Positions 25,515 through 34,590 are shown, counted from the stretch's first letter. The stretch is 64,000 nucleotides of DNA from Candidatus Gastranaerophilales bacterium (GCA_947624645.1 CANQLG010000002.1:39872-103871), one strand, 5' to 3'. Translations and numbers: made by a program. The notes: generated by a model not told the origin, from the letters alone.

Positions 25515-26009
25515 TTTTCCTCCTTGTTCATAAATGAAATGTTACAGGCAAACATTCCATTTTTATATTTTTGTATTTTCACTTTTTTTTATTTCTATCT
25601 TTGAATTATGATATGTAATGCCCTGTTCATTCATTACCTTTTTTGTTAATAATTTAGGACTATTATTTTAAATTGATAAATTTGAATTATTATTTTCTAC
25701 TTCATTTAATGGGGCTATATGGTTTTATTCATATCTAAAGTTGATGTTAAATTTCATCAAATTGCTAAAATTAAAATATAGATAGTTTGGTATATTTGAA
25801 TGAATCTTAATGAATATTGTCTTTTAAATTTTTTGATTAATCCTGATGAAATAAAAGTTTTGGAAAATATTTTTCTGAACTGTATTCAAGAAATAGATAA
25901 GAAAACTTTATCGTAATTTTACTGCGTTACATTTTGAAACAATTTTGGGCAAATAAGTCATTATTTACTTGCTTATGTTTTTATAAATATAGGCAGTAAG
26001 GAATATAAA
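25515..26009. other. 495-base intergenic region
   Basis: An AT-rich spacer between the divergent SLH-protein and GH13 genes. It should hold both promoters, but no box pair stands out from the background. The only structure with coding character is a 38-codon ORF at 25800-25916. I see no tRNA, riboswitch or strong hairpin. Confidence 0.6.
25800..25916 (+). CDS. Possible 38-residue small ORF
   Basis: An ATG at 25800 opens a 38-codon frame ending in TAA. The product (MNLNEYCLLNFLINPDEIKV and onward) has a plausible amphipathic helix and ordinary composition. No convincing ribosome site precedes it. It lies alone between two larger divergent genes. It could be a microprotein, a relic or chance. 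Confidence 0.25.
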   Translation: MNLNEYCLLNFLINPDEIKVLENIFLNCIQEIDKKTLS

Positions 26010-28346
26010 GTGAAAATAGATAAGACAAATGTTCAAAAGATTATTTTGACTGACACAACCGGTGTTAAACCGGATAACAAAAGTCAAAATACAGAGCATA
26101 AACAAATATCCGAATTATCAAATATTTGTTATAAACCCTCCTTTGGCAGAAGCTGGAGTGAGCATAAAAGCTGGGGCGCTGTTATTGACCCTAAAACAAA
26201 AGAAGTTTCTTTTAAAATTTTTACATATCCCGATACAAAAAAAGTAGAAGTAGTTGTATATAAAAAAAATGACAGATTTAATAAAAAAGTTTATGAATTA
26301 ACCAATAAAGGCAACGGTGTATTTGAAACTGATAAAAAAATCCCAAAAGAAGAAGTTTCAAACGGCGACAGATATTCATATGTTATATATAAAGGTAATG
26401 GGGATGTAGATACGGTTAAGGATCCGTATTCCAACAGACAAAAAAAACTGCTTGGAGAATCTGTTATATATGACCATTCTTTATATAATTGGTCTGATGA
26501 TGATTGGTATAAATCAAATCCGAAAAGAATTTCAAGACTTGCAAATTCTCAAAATAATTTAAGTCCTGTAAAATCTGCAAGAATTTATGAATTTAATACT
26601 GCAACCCTTACAAAAAAAGGCACTTTTGATTCCGCAAAATCGAAGTTGGATGAAATAGCCCAGATGGGTTTTAACGCAATAGAATTAATGCCTGTTGAAA
26701 ACACTTATTCTTTTAATTGGGGATACGACGGAGTCGATAAGATGGCTCCTTCAGAACATTTAGGTGGGCCTGATGAATTAAAATCTTTAATTGATTATGC
26801 TCATAGTAAGGGATTAAATGTCATAATGGATATGGTTCCTAACCATGTTGGGCCTGACGGTTCTTCTTTATTAAAAACAGGCCCGTATTTAGGGCAGCCG
26901 AATAACTTTGGAGATTCATTCAATTATGAGGGGAAAGATTCCCGCTATGTCAGAGATTTTATGGTAAATGCCGCATTAAATTGGATTGACAATTATCATT
27001 GTGACGGTTTAAGACTTGATATGACAAAATTTATGGGCTCTGACTATACAATGAAACAAATTGCTGCCGAGATTAACTATCATAAACCTGATGCCTTTTT
27101 AATTGCCGAAGATTCCAGATCATCAATCAGTGTTGATGATAATGGCAATTATTGGGAAAATTACGATGAACCGCACGACAAAAGGGTAATTAATCCGTTA
27201 AGGGATTATGAATCTGCAATAGGGGCAAGTGAACAAACTCATATTAATGCAATCGAAAATATTTCAAATAATAATACATCGCTCGCACGACTTGGATTTG
27301 ACAGTGAATGGGATTTCAATTTCTTCCATACGTTAAATGAAAGTTTATATCAGGTTATTGACTTGGACAAACTTGAAAAAGCTTGTTATTGCGCTCAAGA
27401 CAGGGTGAAATATATAATGAGCCACGACGAAATCGGTAACCATGAAGGTACCAGATTACTGGCAAAATTGATGGTTCCGATGCTTCATCTTAATGAAAAT
27501 ATGATAGATAAAGCTAACGCTAATCGTGATGCTCAATTTGCTGCTGAAAAACTTGCTATTATGCTTCAAACCGGCGAACTTGATAAATATGATACTTCAA
27601 ATATTCAGTCAAAAAGATGGATAAATGCAGTAGACCAAGCATTTAAAGATGAAGTACTTAAACCTTTAGGTATAAAACCCGATTGTGCAATTACTTATAA
27701 TTGGGTAAAAACTATGTATAACGATAGTTTCGAACGTAACAAAATGGCAATGGCAAGAGTCTTTTCCATACCGGGGCAAAAAATGGTGTTCCAAGGTGAT
27801 GAGGCTGCCGATTTAACTCCGTTTAGATTCTTTAGAGAATTTGAATCAGTTAGAAATGAAAAATCACTTCATTTGGAAAAAGGATATAATACAGGCAGAC
27901 CTGCTTTTATGGAATCTAAACTTGGTTCTATTCAATATTCTACAAAAGCTAAAGACAGAATTTCTAAATTTAAAAATCTTGTAAAAGATTTAAATATTTT
28001 AAATATAAAATGTCCTTCATTATATAAAGGTACACTAATACCCGAAAATACGGTTAAACATGAATATTCGCAAGTTTTTGCCACTCATTCACGTGATAAT
28101 GAGTCGGGGGATGAAACGTTCACTATCACTAATTTCAAAAATTTAAATTACCCCTCAGACAGAGCGGGACGATATTATATTAAATTCCCGAAAGGTGTTT
28201 GGAAAGAAGTATTAAATACCGATTCAAAACGTTATGAGGGTAGCGGTTTATATACTAATAATAAAGCTGTATTCAGCGACGGTGAAAACAACTCTCCTAT
28301 TAAATTAGCAAATGAATCTACAATAATTTTCAAAAGAGTGGGTTAA
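26010..28346 (+). CDS. GH13 alpha-amylase-family enzyme with N-terminal PSFG tag
   Basis: A 778-residue glycoside hydrolase family 13 protein. After a polar leader with the tag PSFG (43-46) comes an immunoglobulin-like CBM48-type domain (about 50-150), then the catalytic barrel. Region I is DMVPNHVG (near 273). Region II is DGLRLD with nucleophile Asp337. Region III is LIAEDS with acid Glu367. Region IV is SHDEIGN with Asp473. The IELMPVENTYSFNWGYDG block resembles maltooligosyltrehalose trehalohydrolase and branching enzymes, so alpha-glucan debranching, branching or hydrolysis is likely. No treY or glg gene adjoins it. The start is GTG behind AAGGA. There is no Sec signal. Confidence 0.88.
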   Translation: MKIDKTNVQKIILTDTTGVKPDNKSQNTEHKQISELSNICYKPSFGRSWSEHKSWGAVIDPKTKEVSFKIFTYPDTKKVEVVVYKKNDRFNKKVYELTNKGNGVFETDKKIPKEEVSNGDRYSYVIYKGNGDVDTVKDPYSNRQKKLLGESVIYDHSLYNWSDDDWYKSNPKRISRLANSQNNLSPVKSARIYEFNTATLTKKGTFDSAKSKLDEIAQMGFNAIELMPVENTYSFNWGYDGVDKMAPSEHLGGPDELKSLIDYAHSKGLNVIMDMVPNHVGPDGSSLLKTGPYLGQPNNFGDSFNYEGKDSRYVRDFMVNAALNWIDNYHCDGLRLDMTKFMGSDYTMKQIAAEINYHKPDAFLIAEDSRSSISVDDNGNYWENYDEPHDKRVINPLRDYESAIGASEQTHINAIENISNNNTSLARLGFDSEWDFNFFHTLNESLYQVIDLDKLEKACYCAQDRVKYIMSHDEIGNHEGTRLLAKLMVPMLHLNENMIDKANANRDAQFAAEKLAIMLQTGELDKYDTSNIQSKRWINAVDQAFKDEVLKPLGIKPDCAITYNWVKTMYNDSFERNKMAMARVFSIPGQKMVFQGDEAADLTPFRFFREFESVRNEKSLHLEKGYNTGRPAFMESKLGSIQYSTKAKDRISKFKNLVKDLNILNIKCPSLYKGTLIPENTVKHEYSQVFATHSRDNESGDETFTITNFKNLNYPSDRAGRYYIKFPKGVWKEVLNTDSKRYEGSGLYTNNKAVFSDGENNSPIKLANESTIIFKRVG

Positions 28347-28363
28347 TCAGTAAGTTATTATTA

Positions 28364-28924
28364 TTAGTATTCTTCTGCTTCAAATTGTGCCGTTACATAT
28401 TCAAATCCTTTTAGTTCCTGTTTCTTATTGTATATAGGATTAAAGAATACGTTTAAAGTTAAATTTTGATTATCAGAGGTTTTTAGCCTGCGGCATTGTC
28501 TTTTTATAAATGCTTTTATATTGTTAAAATAATAATTTGATTCCAGTCTGGCTTCAAAAGATTTAGAATGCCCGAGTTTTGTAACGGAATCACCTTTTGC
28601 TCTTCCGACAGGCTTTGCAAGTTGTTTTGCTGTATCTACATCTTTACCCGTTATCATATATATTACAGGGTCTTTATCTTTCGTTTCATCATATACTGAG
28701 GTTACGTACGGAATATTTCTGTAATCCGAATCATATTTTTTATAATAATCAATAAATTCTTGATTGCGTTGATTTTTTGCCGTTCCGTTTAAATTTCTGA
28801 CAACAAAACTTTGGCATTTCCTTAAATTTTCGTGGCGTATTACTCGTGAAAATTTACCGTTTTTTGGATTCCTTGCATAAAATTTAACGGGAACATAGCC
28901 TTTAAATGAGATAGGATTTATCAT
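28364..28924 (-). CDS. Hypothetical protein with N-terminal PISFKG tag
   Basis: A 186-residue basic soluble protein. Residues 4-9 read PISFKG, followed by YVPVKFYARNPKNGKFSRV. The rest is mixed alpha/beta with many Lys, Arg and Tyr residues. It has no Cys motif beyond isolated residues, no membrane segment and no signal peptide. I recall this N-terminal form from Gastranaerophilales proteins but know no function. A purine-rich AAAGGA ribosome site precedes the start. It converges with the GH13 gene, which has a related tag. Confidence 0.8.
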   Translation of the reverse strand: MINPISFKGYVPVKFYARNPKNGKFSRVIRHENLRKCQSFVVRNLNGTAKNQRNQEFIDYYKKYDSDYRNIPYVTSVYDETKDKDPVIYMITGKDVDTAKQLAKPVGRAKGDSVTKLGHSKSFEARLESNYYFNNIKAFIKRQCRRLKTSDNQNLTLNVFFNPIYNKKQELKGFEYVTAQFEAEEY

Positions 28925-28980
28925 ATTTATCCTTTCTTTTAAAGGCTATAAAATTCCTGAAAAAAATTTTTGCTAATTTT

Positions 28981-29286
28981 TTATTTATCCGATATTTCCA
29001 TAACTTTAGCGGCTTCTTCCCAACCGTCTTTATAATAATTTTCTTCATCGGGTGCGAGTATTTTTAGTAGTCTTAAGAAATTCCCAACGTGTTCTTTTTC
29101 ATCGCCCGCTATTTCTGTTAACAGCCTTTTTGCTTCCTCGTTTGCTATTGAATCATTTAATTGTTCATACAGTTGTATTGCTTCAAATTCCGATGCTATA
29201 CTGAACCTTATTGCTCTTATTAATTCTTTATCGGTCAGATTTCTTTCGCATTTATTGCCTTGAAAAGGATGTGAAAATTCAGGCAT
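28981..29286 (-). CDS. EncFtn-like small ferritin-family protein
   Basis: A 101-residue, two-helix ferritin-like protein. The start at 29286 (MPEFSHPF) is chosen because the alternative upstream ATG would be translated through the AAAGGAGAT ribosome site itself. The iron-ligand pattern is visible: Glu33 and Glu35 in SEFEAIQLY, then Glu63 and His66 in DEKEH. This spacing matches encapsulated ferritins, whose ligands I recall at Glu32, Glu62 and His65. No encapsulin gene is in the window and no encapsulin-targeting tail is evident at the C-terminus (KVMEISDK). A role in iron or peroxide handling is likely. Rubrerythrin-type relatives are the alternative. Confidence 0.82.
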   Translation of the reverse strand: MPEFSHPFQGNKCERNLTDKELIRAIRFSIASEFEAIQLYEQLNDSIANEEAKRLLTEIAGDEKEHVGNFLRLLKILAPDEENYYKDGWEEAAKVMEISDK

Positions 29287-29371
29287 ATTATCTCCTTTCA
29301 TTTTTTATAAATTTATATTTCCATAAATTAAAAAAAAATGAATCAGCCTGATGTTTATTATTATGTTATCG

Positions 29372-30409
29372 CTATTGCTTTACAAGATATTTCGTATCAG
29401 TAATTTTCATTGCATAATATGGTTTATCTTTTTTTGATTCTTTTAAAAACATTATAAAAGGTTTATCAAAATGGAAGTGTCTGGGGCTTATCGGATTCAT
29501 TGGCAATGATGCTCTCATTACGGCAATTGCTGCTTCGCTTTTTAAACTTCCGCCTTTATTATCCATTTTAAATTTTATTGTTTGTAATGCCTGAGATATC
29601 ATAAAATTCGTGCCGGTTATTCTTTTACCGCATAATTCGGGATATGAAATTATTTCATTAACATCAATATCAGGTACTTTTAAGGTATCTTTTTTGGTAA
29701 ATTCATCAAAAACAATATTTTCATTTACATAAGAATATAATGTTTCAAAATCTCCATCTTGTTTTGTTCTGAGAAGAATAACATCTTCATTCTCTTTTGT
29801 TAAAAGTTTTACTGCAAATTCATCTTCAGATTTATAAAATAGTACGGATATGTTTTCCTTAAGTTTTTTATCTGATTTTTCTTTAATTCCGAAATACTTA
29901 ACTTTTTCGGATGAATTATTAAAAGTATCGGGATTATATCTGTCAAAAGCAGTTAAAAAGTTAAAATCTTTTTTTAGCATTGCATAAAATAAATAATTTT
30001 CTTTATTACTCCAATTAAGCGAGTCTAAAATGTCTGATTTTTCATGGAATTTTTTCCAAATTGTTTTTTCAATCTGTTTTTTTAGTTTAGTAGTCATTGC
30101 GCCATTTGTAATATAGTAAGAATTTTCATTTAAAATATCTTTTGTATATAGTCTTTTATTCAGCTCATCGGCAATAGGAGGGTTCCCGCCAACGAATTGA
30201 ACGGGTTTGCCGTTTGATAATTTATCCGTAAAATCATTCCAAACAAGCTGGAAAGTTACACACCATAATTTATTATCATTATTTGTGTTCTTTTGAATTT
30301 GTTGGTTTTCGGCAATCGGCTTTTTAAAAAATGAAAAACCCGAAAGCATTACGCAGTTTATTGCAAATAAAACTATAAGTATTGAAATTAGTGTATTTTT
30401 AATTTTCAT
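29372..30409 (-). CDS. Membrane-anchored serpin-like protein
   Basis: A 345-residue protein with an N-terminal signal or anchor (residues 4-27) followed by a polar linker. The C-terminal ~90 residues have serpin-like order: IKFKMDNKGGSLKSEAAIAV (hinge-like, small-residue rich), then a short loop, then FHFDKPFIMFLKES, which recalls the serpin DRPFLFFI strand. The N-terminal part (LWCVTFQLVWNDF) matches a clostridial family of unknown function I remember only vaguely. Whether it inhibits a protease is unknown. It is transcribed divergently from the UDP-glucose dehydrogenase gene. The extracytoplasmic location follows from the anchor. Confidence 0.65.
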   Translation of the reverse strand: MKIKNTLISILIVLFAINCVMLSGFSFFKKPIAENQQIQKNTNNDNKLWCVTFQLVWNDFTDKLSNGKPVQFVGGNPPIADELNKRLYTKDILNENSYYITNGAMTTKLKKQIEKTIWKKFHEKSDILDSLNWSNKENYLFYAMLKKDFNFLTAFDRYNPDTFNNSSEKVKYFGIKEKSDKKLKENISVLFYKSEDEFAVKLLTKENEDVILLRTKQDGDFETLYSYVNENIVFDEFTKKDTLKVPDIDVNEIISYPELCGKRITGTNFMISQALQTIKFKMDNKGGSLKSEAAIAVMRASLPMNPISPRHFHFDKPFIMFLKESKKDKPYYAMKITDTKYLVKQ

Positions 30410-30500
30410 AAAATTATTCCTTTTACAATAATAATTACATTCTTTATTATATCCTAAGAAATGATATAATAGTATATGCAGCTTGAAAAGTGGAAATATT

Positions 30501-31820
30501 TTGGAACAAAACAGTATTAATAATATTTGTATAATAGGAACGGGTTACGTTGGATTGGTTGCCGGCGCATGTCTTGCAGATATGGGTAATAGAGTTATAT
30601 GTGTTGATAAAGATTCGGCAAAAATTAACGGTTTAAAAAAAGGAATTGTGCCTATTTTTGAACCGGGATTAGAGGAACTTATTAATTCAAACACAAAAGA
30701 AAACAGGTTAGAGTTTTCTTTTGATATAGAAGAATCCGTACAACGTTCAGATGTTTGTTTTATAGCGGTTGGAACACCCGAAAAAGAAGACGGAAGTGTT
30801 GAATTAAGCTATGTTTATGATGCAGCCGTTTCAATAGCAAAAGCTATGAACGGTTATAAATTAATCGTAAATAAATCGACCGTTCCTGTCGGTACGGCTG
30901 AAAAAATATATGATATTATAAATAAGAATACAAAATATAGTTTTGATATAGTTTCTAATCCCGAATTTTTAAAACAGGGTAATGCGGTTGAGGATTTTCT
31001 CAGTCCCGATAGAATCATAATCGGCTCAAATTCCGAAAAAGCATTAAAAATTATGCAAGAGATATATGCCCCGTTTTTCAGATTGGGTAATAGAATTATA
31101 ACAATGGATTTAAAATCGGCAGAAATGGCAAAATATGCCGCAAATGCTTTTTTGGCAACAAAAATTTCTTTTATGAACGAAATCGCAAATCTATGTGAAA
31201 AAGTCGGGGCCGATATAGAATGCGTACGTCAGGGAATGTCATCCGATATGAGAATAGGCAATAAATTTTTATTCTCCGGAATAGGCTTTGGCGGAAGTTG
31301 TTTTCCTAAGGATATACAGGCTTTAATTAATATGGGAAATAAAAACGGGTTGGATATGCATATAATATCTGCCGTTGAAAAAACAAATAAACTTCAAAAA
31401 TCGTTATTTATTAAAAAAATTACCGATAAATACGGTCTGGATTTATCGGGAAAAACTTTTGCGGTATGGGGTTTGGCTTTTAAACCAAAAACTAATGATA
31501 TGCGCAATGCTCCATCTGTTACAATCATTCGTGAGTTATTACAAAAAGGTGCCAAAATTCAAGTATATGATCCAAAAGCTATGGAAACGGCAAAAGCTTA
31601 TTTCTCTAATCAGGTTATATATAAAGATAATTCTTATGATGCATTAAAAAATGCCGATGCACTATTATTATTAACGGAATGGAATGAGTTCAGACGTCCC
31701 GATTTTGATAGAATAAAAGATAGTCTTAAAACTCCCGTTATATTTGACGGCAGAAATCAATATAATCGCAATATACTGGAAAAAAAGGGTTTCAGTTATT
31801 ATTCAATAGGGCATATCTAG
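30501..31820 (+). CDS. ugd: UDP-glucose 6-dehydrogenase
   Basis: Oxidises UDP-glucose to UDP-glucuronate for surface polysaccharide. Visible elements are the Rossmann motif GTGYVGLVAGACLADMG near the N-terminus, VNKSTVPVGT, and NPEFLKQG. The catalytic Cys is in FGGSCFPKD, and GLAFKPKTNDMR completes the pattern. The start is uncertain: TTG at 30501 has GTGGA upstream, and TTG at 30483 is in frame but lies too close to the probable -10 TATAAT (30465-30470). I prefer 30501 (about 440 residues). The glycosyltransferase gene follows after 17 bases, so both probably serve one polysaccharide. Confidence 0.94.
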   Translation: MEQNSINNICIIGTGYVGLVAGACLADMGNRVICVDKDSAKINGLKKGIVPIFEPGLEELINSNTKENRLEFSFDIEESVQRSDVCFIAVGTPEKEDGSVELSYVYDAAVSIAKAMNGYKLIVNKSTVPVGTAEKIYDIINKNTKYSFDIVSNPEFLKQGNAVEDFLSPDRIIIGSNSEKALKIMQEIYAPFFRLGNRIITMDLKSAEMAKYAANAFLATKISFMNEIANLCEKVGADIECVRQGMSSDMRIGNKFLFSGIGFGGSCFPKDIQALINMGNKNGLDMHIISAVEKTNKLQKSLFIKKITDKYGLDLSGKTFAVWGLAFKPKTNDMRNAPSVTIIRELLQKGAKIQVYDPKAMETAKAYFSNQVIYKDNSYDALKNADALLLLTEWNEFRRPDFDRIKDSLKTPVIFDGRNQYNRNILEKKGFSYYSIGHI

Positions 31821-31837
31821 TTTTAAAAAAGGATTAT

Positions 31838-32932
31838 ATGTACAAGATTGCAATAGTTACAAGTACTATATATAGTAAGGACGGTATCGGAAAAACTGCG
31901 GGTGGGGGATACGTTGTTACGTCGGAGCTTATTGATGCGTTACAAAAAATAGAAAATGTTGAATTGTGCGTTATAGCAAACAGGTTAGCTTCTAAACCCG
32001 ATTACAGTTATGTAATTATTGATGAGCCGATTCATAAAAATTATATAAATAAAGCTGATGAATACATACGTCAGAACAAATTCGATTTTGTTATTACTGC
32101 TAATGTAGAATGGATTTATCAAAATAATTTGCTTCAGGCGCATTCATTTATTCATAAATGCAGAAAAAATTCTTTTCCGCTAAATTTAATAAAACAATTT
32201 TTATCCCGTAACAAAATTAAACGAGAGAGAAGACTCTTCGATAAAAAAGATGAAAATTCAAAATTTATAGCAATGTCTGAAATAATAAAAAAAGATTATT
32301 CTTCAAATTTTGGTATAAATCCTGATAATATAAAAGTAGTATACCCCGGGTGCAGGGAAAATATTCAAGAATATAAACCCGTTGAGAAAAAAGAATTAAT
32401 TACATTCGGAATGGTGGCAAACAGTTCCATAAATAAAGGTGGTCATCTGTTTTTATTGGCAATGGGAGTATGCAAGTGTTTAGGTGCTAAATTTAATATA
32501 AAAATCATAGCTCCAAAGTATGAAAAAGATATATTAATGAAATTAATAGTTTCTGTTTTTGGATTAAGCAAAAATATAGAAGTACTTGACAAACAAAGTG
32601 ATATGTCGGATTTTTATTCGGGTATAGATGTAATTGTATTACCGTCATTTAATGAAGCATTCGGGCTTGTTGTGATTGAGGCTGCATCTTGGGGTAAACC
32701 TTCGATTATATCATCTGCGGCAGGTTCAAAAGAAATTTTTGATAAAGATTCCTGCTTTGTTTTTAATATTAATTCTTTTAAAGATTTTGTATTAACAATA
32801 AAAAAAGTATGCTCAATATATTACAATGATTATGATTTGTACTTAAAATATTGTAAGAATGCACATTCTATATCTAAAAATTATACTTGGAAAAAATTTG
32901 CCGAAAGTATAATTAATTCAGATAAGTTTTAA
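31838..32932 (+). CDS. Glycosyltransferase family 4 protein
   Basis: A 364-residue GT-B fold glycosyltransferase. The donor-binding domain is clear: a region beginning FGMVANSSINKGG, then DVIVLPSFNEAFGLVVIEA with the EX7E motif of GT4 enzymes, and KPSIISSAAGS. The N-terminal domain carries the early Gly-rich acceptor loop (GKTAGGGYVV). It is downstream of ugd in the same direction. Acceptor and sugar are unknown. Its last 20 bases overlap the convergent hydrolase gene. Confidence 0.92.
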   Translation: MYKIAIVTSTIYSKDGIGKTAGGGYVVTSELIDALQKIENVELCVIANRLASKPDYSYVIIDEPIHKNYINKADEYIRQNKFDFVITANVEWIYQNNLLQAHSFIHKCRKNSFPLNLIKQFLSRNKIKRERRLFDKKDENSKFIAMSEIIKKDYSSNFGINPDNIKVVYPGCRENIQEYKPVEKKELITFGMVANSSINKGGHLFLLAMGVCKCLGAKFNIKIIAPKYEKDILMKLIVSVFGLSKNIEVLDKQSDMSDFYSGIDVIVLPSFNEAFGLVVIEAASWGKPSIISSAAGSKEIFDKDSCFVFNINSFKDFVLTIKKVCSIYYNDYDLYLKYCKNAHSISKNYTWKKFAESIINSDKF

Positions 32933-33941
32933 AAAATTTATCGATTTTATCAAACGGAATTTTGTTTAAATTATCATATAAATCGACGTGATTAGCATCG
33001 TCAATAATAAATAATTCTTTATTGTCACCTTTAAGTTTTTTAAAAGCATCTTCGCTAAAGTATCTGCTGTGAGCTTTTTCTCCGTGAAGCATTAAAACAG
33101 CGCTTTTAATCTCCGAACTATATGCTAAAATCGGCATATTAATAAATGATAAAGCTGAAGTCATATTCCAATTTTCGTTAGAATTGACTGAGCGAGGATG
33201 GAATCCTCGTTTTGTTTTATAATATCCGTAATAATCTTTAACGAATTGAGGCTCATCACCCGACAATTTATCGGGTAAACCTGTTGCTTTTGCATACGTA
33301 TTTGTTTTAAAGTCAACAGTTCTTTGATTGTTAAGTGTTTGTTTTAATTGATATCTGGCATTTTCGTCAAGTGAGTCAAAATAACCGTTTGCATTAACTC
33401 TGCTCATATCATACATTGTAGAAGTTACTGTTGCTTTGATTCTTGTATCCATAGCTGCGGCATTTAATCCCATACCGCCAAAACCGCAAATACCGATTAT
33501 CCCTATTTTATCGGGATTAACATTTTTTAGATTGCTGAGGAAATCAACCGCAGCACTAAAATCTTCAGTATTAATATCAGGTGAAGCAACATTTCTCGGA
33601 TTCCCGGAGCTCTCTCCCGTATAAGACGGGTCAAAAGCCAACGTTATATAACCTTTTTGTGCCAAAGTTTGGGCATATAATCCTGATGCCTGTTCTTTTA
33701 CGGCGCCGAATGGTCCTGCTATCGCTATTGCAGGCAATTTTTCATCTTTTTTAACATCTTTTGCGGTATATAAATCGCCTGCGAGTGTTATTCCGTATCT
33801 GTTGGTAAACTTAACTTTTTTTACATTAACTTTATCACTTTTTTTAAAGGTTTTATCCCAATTATTATTTGATTTTAGACTCATAAAAATTCCCCCTGAT
33901 ATTATTAGTATAATAATAAATATAGTTAATTTTTTAAACAT
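32913..33941 (-). CDS. Alpha/beta hydrolase with Cys nucleophile, membrane-anchored
   Basis: A 342-residue alpha/beta hydrolase of the dienelactone-hydrolase-like group. Residues 4-20 form a signal or anchor. The nucleophile elbow reads GICGFGG, so the nucleophile is Cys152 rather than Ser. The catalytic His is probably His318 in DDANHVD. AFDPSYTGESSG marks the strand before the oxyanion region. Similar GICGWGG enzymes exist in gut bacteria as far as I recall. The start overlaps the end of the acetyltransferase gene by 8 bases, which indicates translational coupling. The substrate is unknown. Confidence 0.88.
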   Translation of the reverse strand: MFKKLTIFIIILIISGGIFMSLKSNNNWDKTFKKSDKVNVKKVKFTNRYGITLAGDLYTAKDVKKDEKLPAIAIAGPFGAVKEQASGLYAQTLAQKGYITLAFDPSYTGESSGNPRNVASPDINTEDFSAAVDFLSNLKNVNPDKIGIIGICGFGGMGLNAAAMDTRIKATVTSTMYDMSRVNANGYFDSLDENARYQLKQTLNNQRTVDFKTNTYAKATGLPDKLSGDEPQFVKDYYGYYKTKRGFHPRSVNSNENWNMTSALSFINMPILAYSSEIKSAVLMLHGEKAHSRYFSEDAFKKLKGDNKELFIIDDANHVDLYDNLNKIPFDKIDKFFKTYLN

Positions 33942-34512
33942 TATTAACCTCGATTTTTTTGATTACTTTTGCAGGATTTCCGACAGCTACGGATAAAGGC
34001 GGAACGGATTTTGTAACAATACTTCCCGCCCCGATTATTGAACCATCACCGATTGTGACTCCCGGCAAAATAGTACAGTCTGAACCTATCCAGACTTTAT
34101 TTCCTATTTTAACCGATTTGGGATGTAAATTAGCTCGTTTTTCGGGATTTAAATCGTGATTTAATGTCGCAATAGTAACATTATGCCCGATTAAACAGTT
34201 ATCGCCTATATCAATACCGCCTTGGTCTTGAAATTTACAGCATGCATTTATAAAAACATTTTTTCCTACCTTGATATTTTTACCGCAGTCACAGTAAAAC
34301 GGGGGAAATAATCTGAATGTTTTATCAATTTTCTTACCCGTTAATTTTGAAAATAATGCGGTTATTTCTTTAGGAGTATTATATTTATTGTTTATTTCAT
34401 TAGTAATCTTAAGTGCTTGCTGACTTAATTTATTAAACATTATAAATAATTCCGAATCAGCTTCTACTTCGGTATTTCTAGCCATTAATTGTCTGAACTC
34501 TTTTATATTCAT
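33934..34512 (-). CDS. Maltose/galactoside O-acetyltransferase family (LbH)
   Basis: An acetyl-CoA-dependent sugar acetyltransferase of the Maa/LacA/NodL type. The ATG at 34512 (192 residues) has AGAGGT six bases upstream and is preferred over the longer frame starting nine codons earlier. The N-terminal Maa-type helix pair is followed by left-handed beta-helix hexapeptide repeats (from VFINACCKF to IIGAGSIVTKSVPP). The catalytic His lies in ATLNHDLNP. The TILPGVTIGDGSIIGAGS block is typical. It leads a two-gene unit with the hydrolase. The acceptor is unknown. Confidence 0.93.
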   Translation of the reverse strand: MNIKEFRQLMARNTEVEADSELFIMFNKLSQQALKITNEINNKYNTPKEITALFSKLTGKKIDKTFRLFPPFYCDCGKNIKVGKNVFINACCKFQDQGGIDIGDNCLIGHNVTIATLNHDLNPEKRANLHPKSVKIGNKVWIGSDCTILPGVTIGDGSIIGAGSIVTKSVPPLSVAVGNPAKVIKKIEVNNV

Positions 34513-34550
34513 ACTAAGACCTCTTAAAGATTTTAGCATGAATATGATGT

Positions 34551-34590
34551 TTCAGGTAAAGTTTTGACCTGAAAACCGATTTTCGGTTTC
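34551..34590. repeat. Two adjoining small hairpins
   Basis: TTCAGGT/ACCTGAA (34551-34557 and 34567-34573) and AAACCGA/TCGGTTT (34573-34579 and 34583-34589) sit back to back in the leader of the acetyltransferase gene. They could terminate the 34.6-kb transcript weakly or structure the leader of the next gene. Neither has a clear T-run on the minus strand. Confidence 0.4.

Noticed and set aside
25515..26009. Riboswitch or small RNA in the 495-base gap
   Set aside because: No stable multi-stem structure or known aptamer core could be seen by eye; only AT-rich sequence and a 38-codon ORF.
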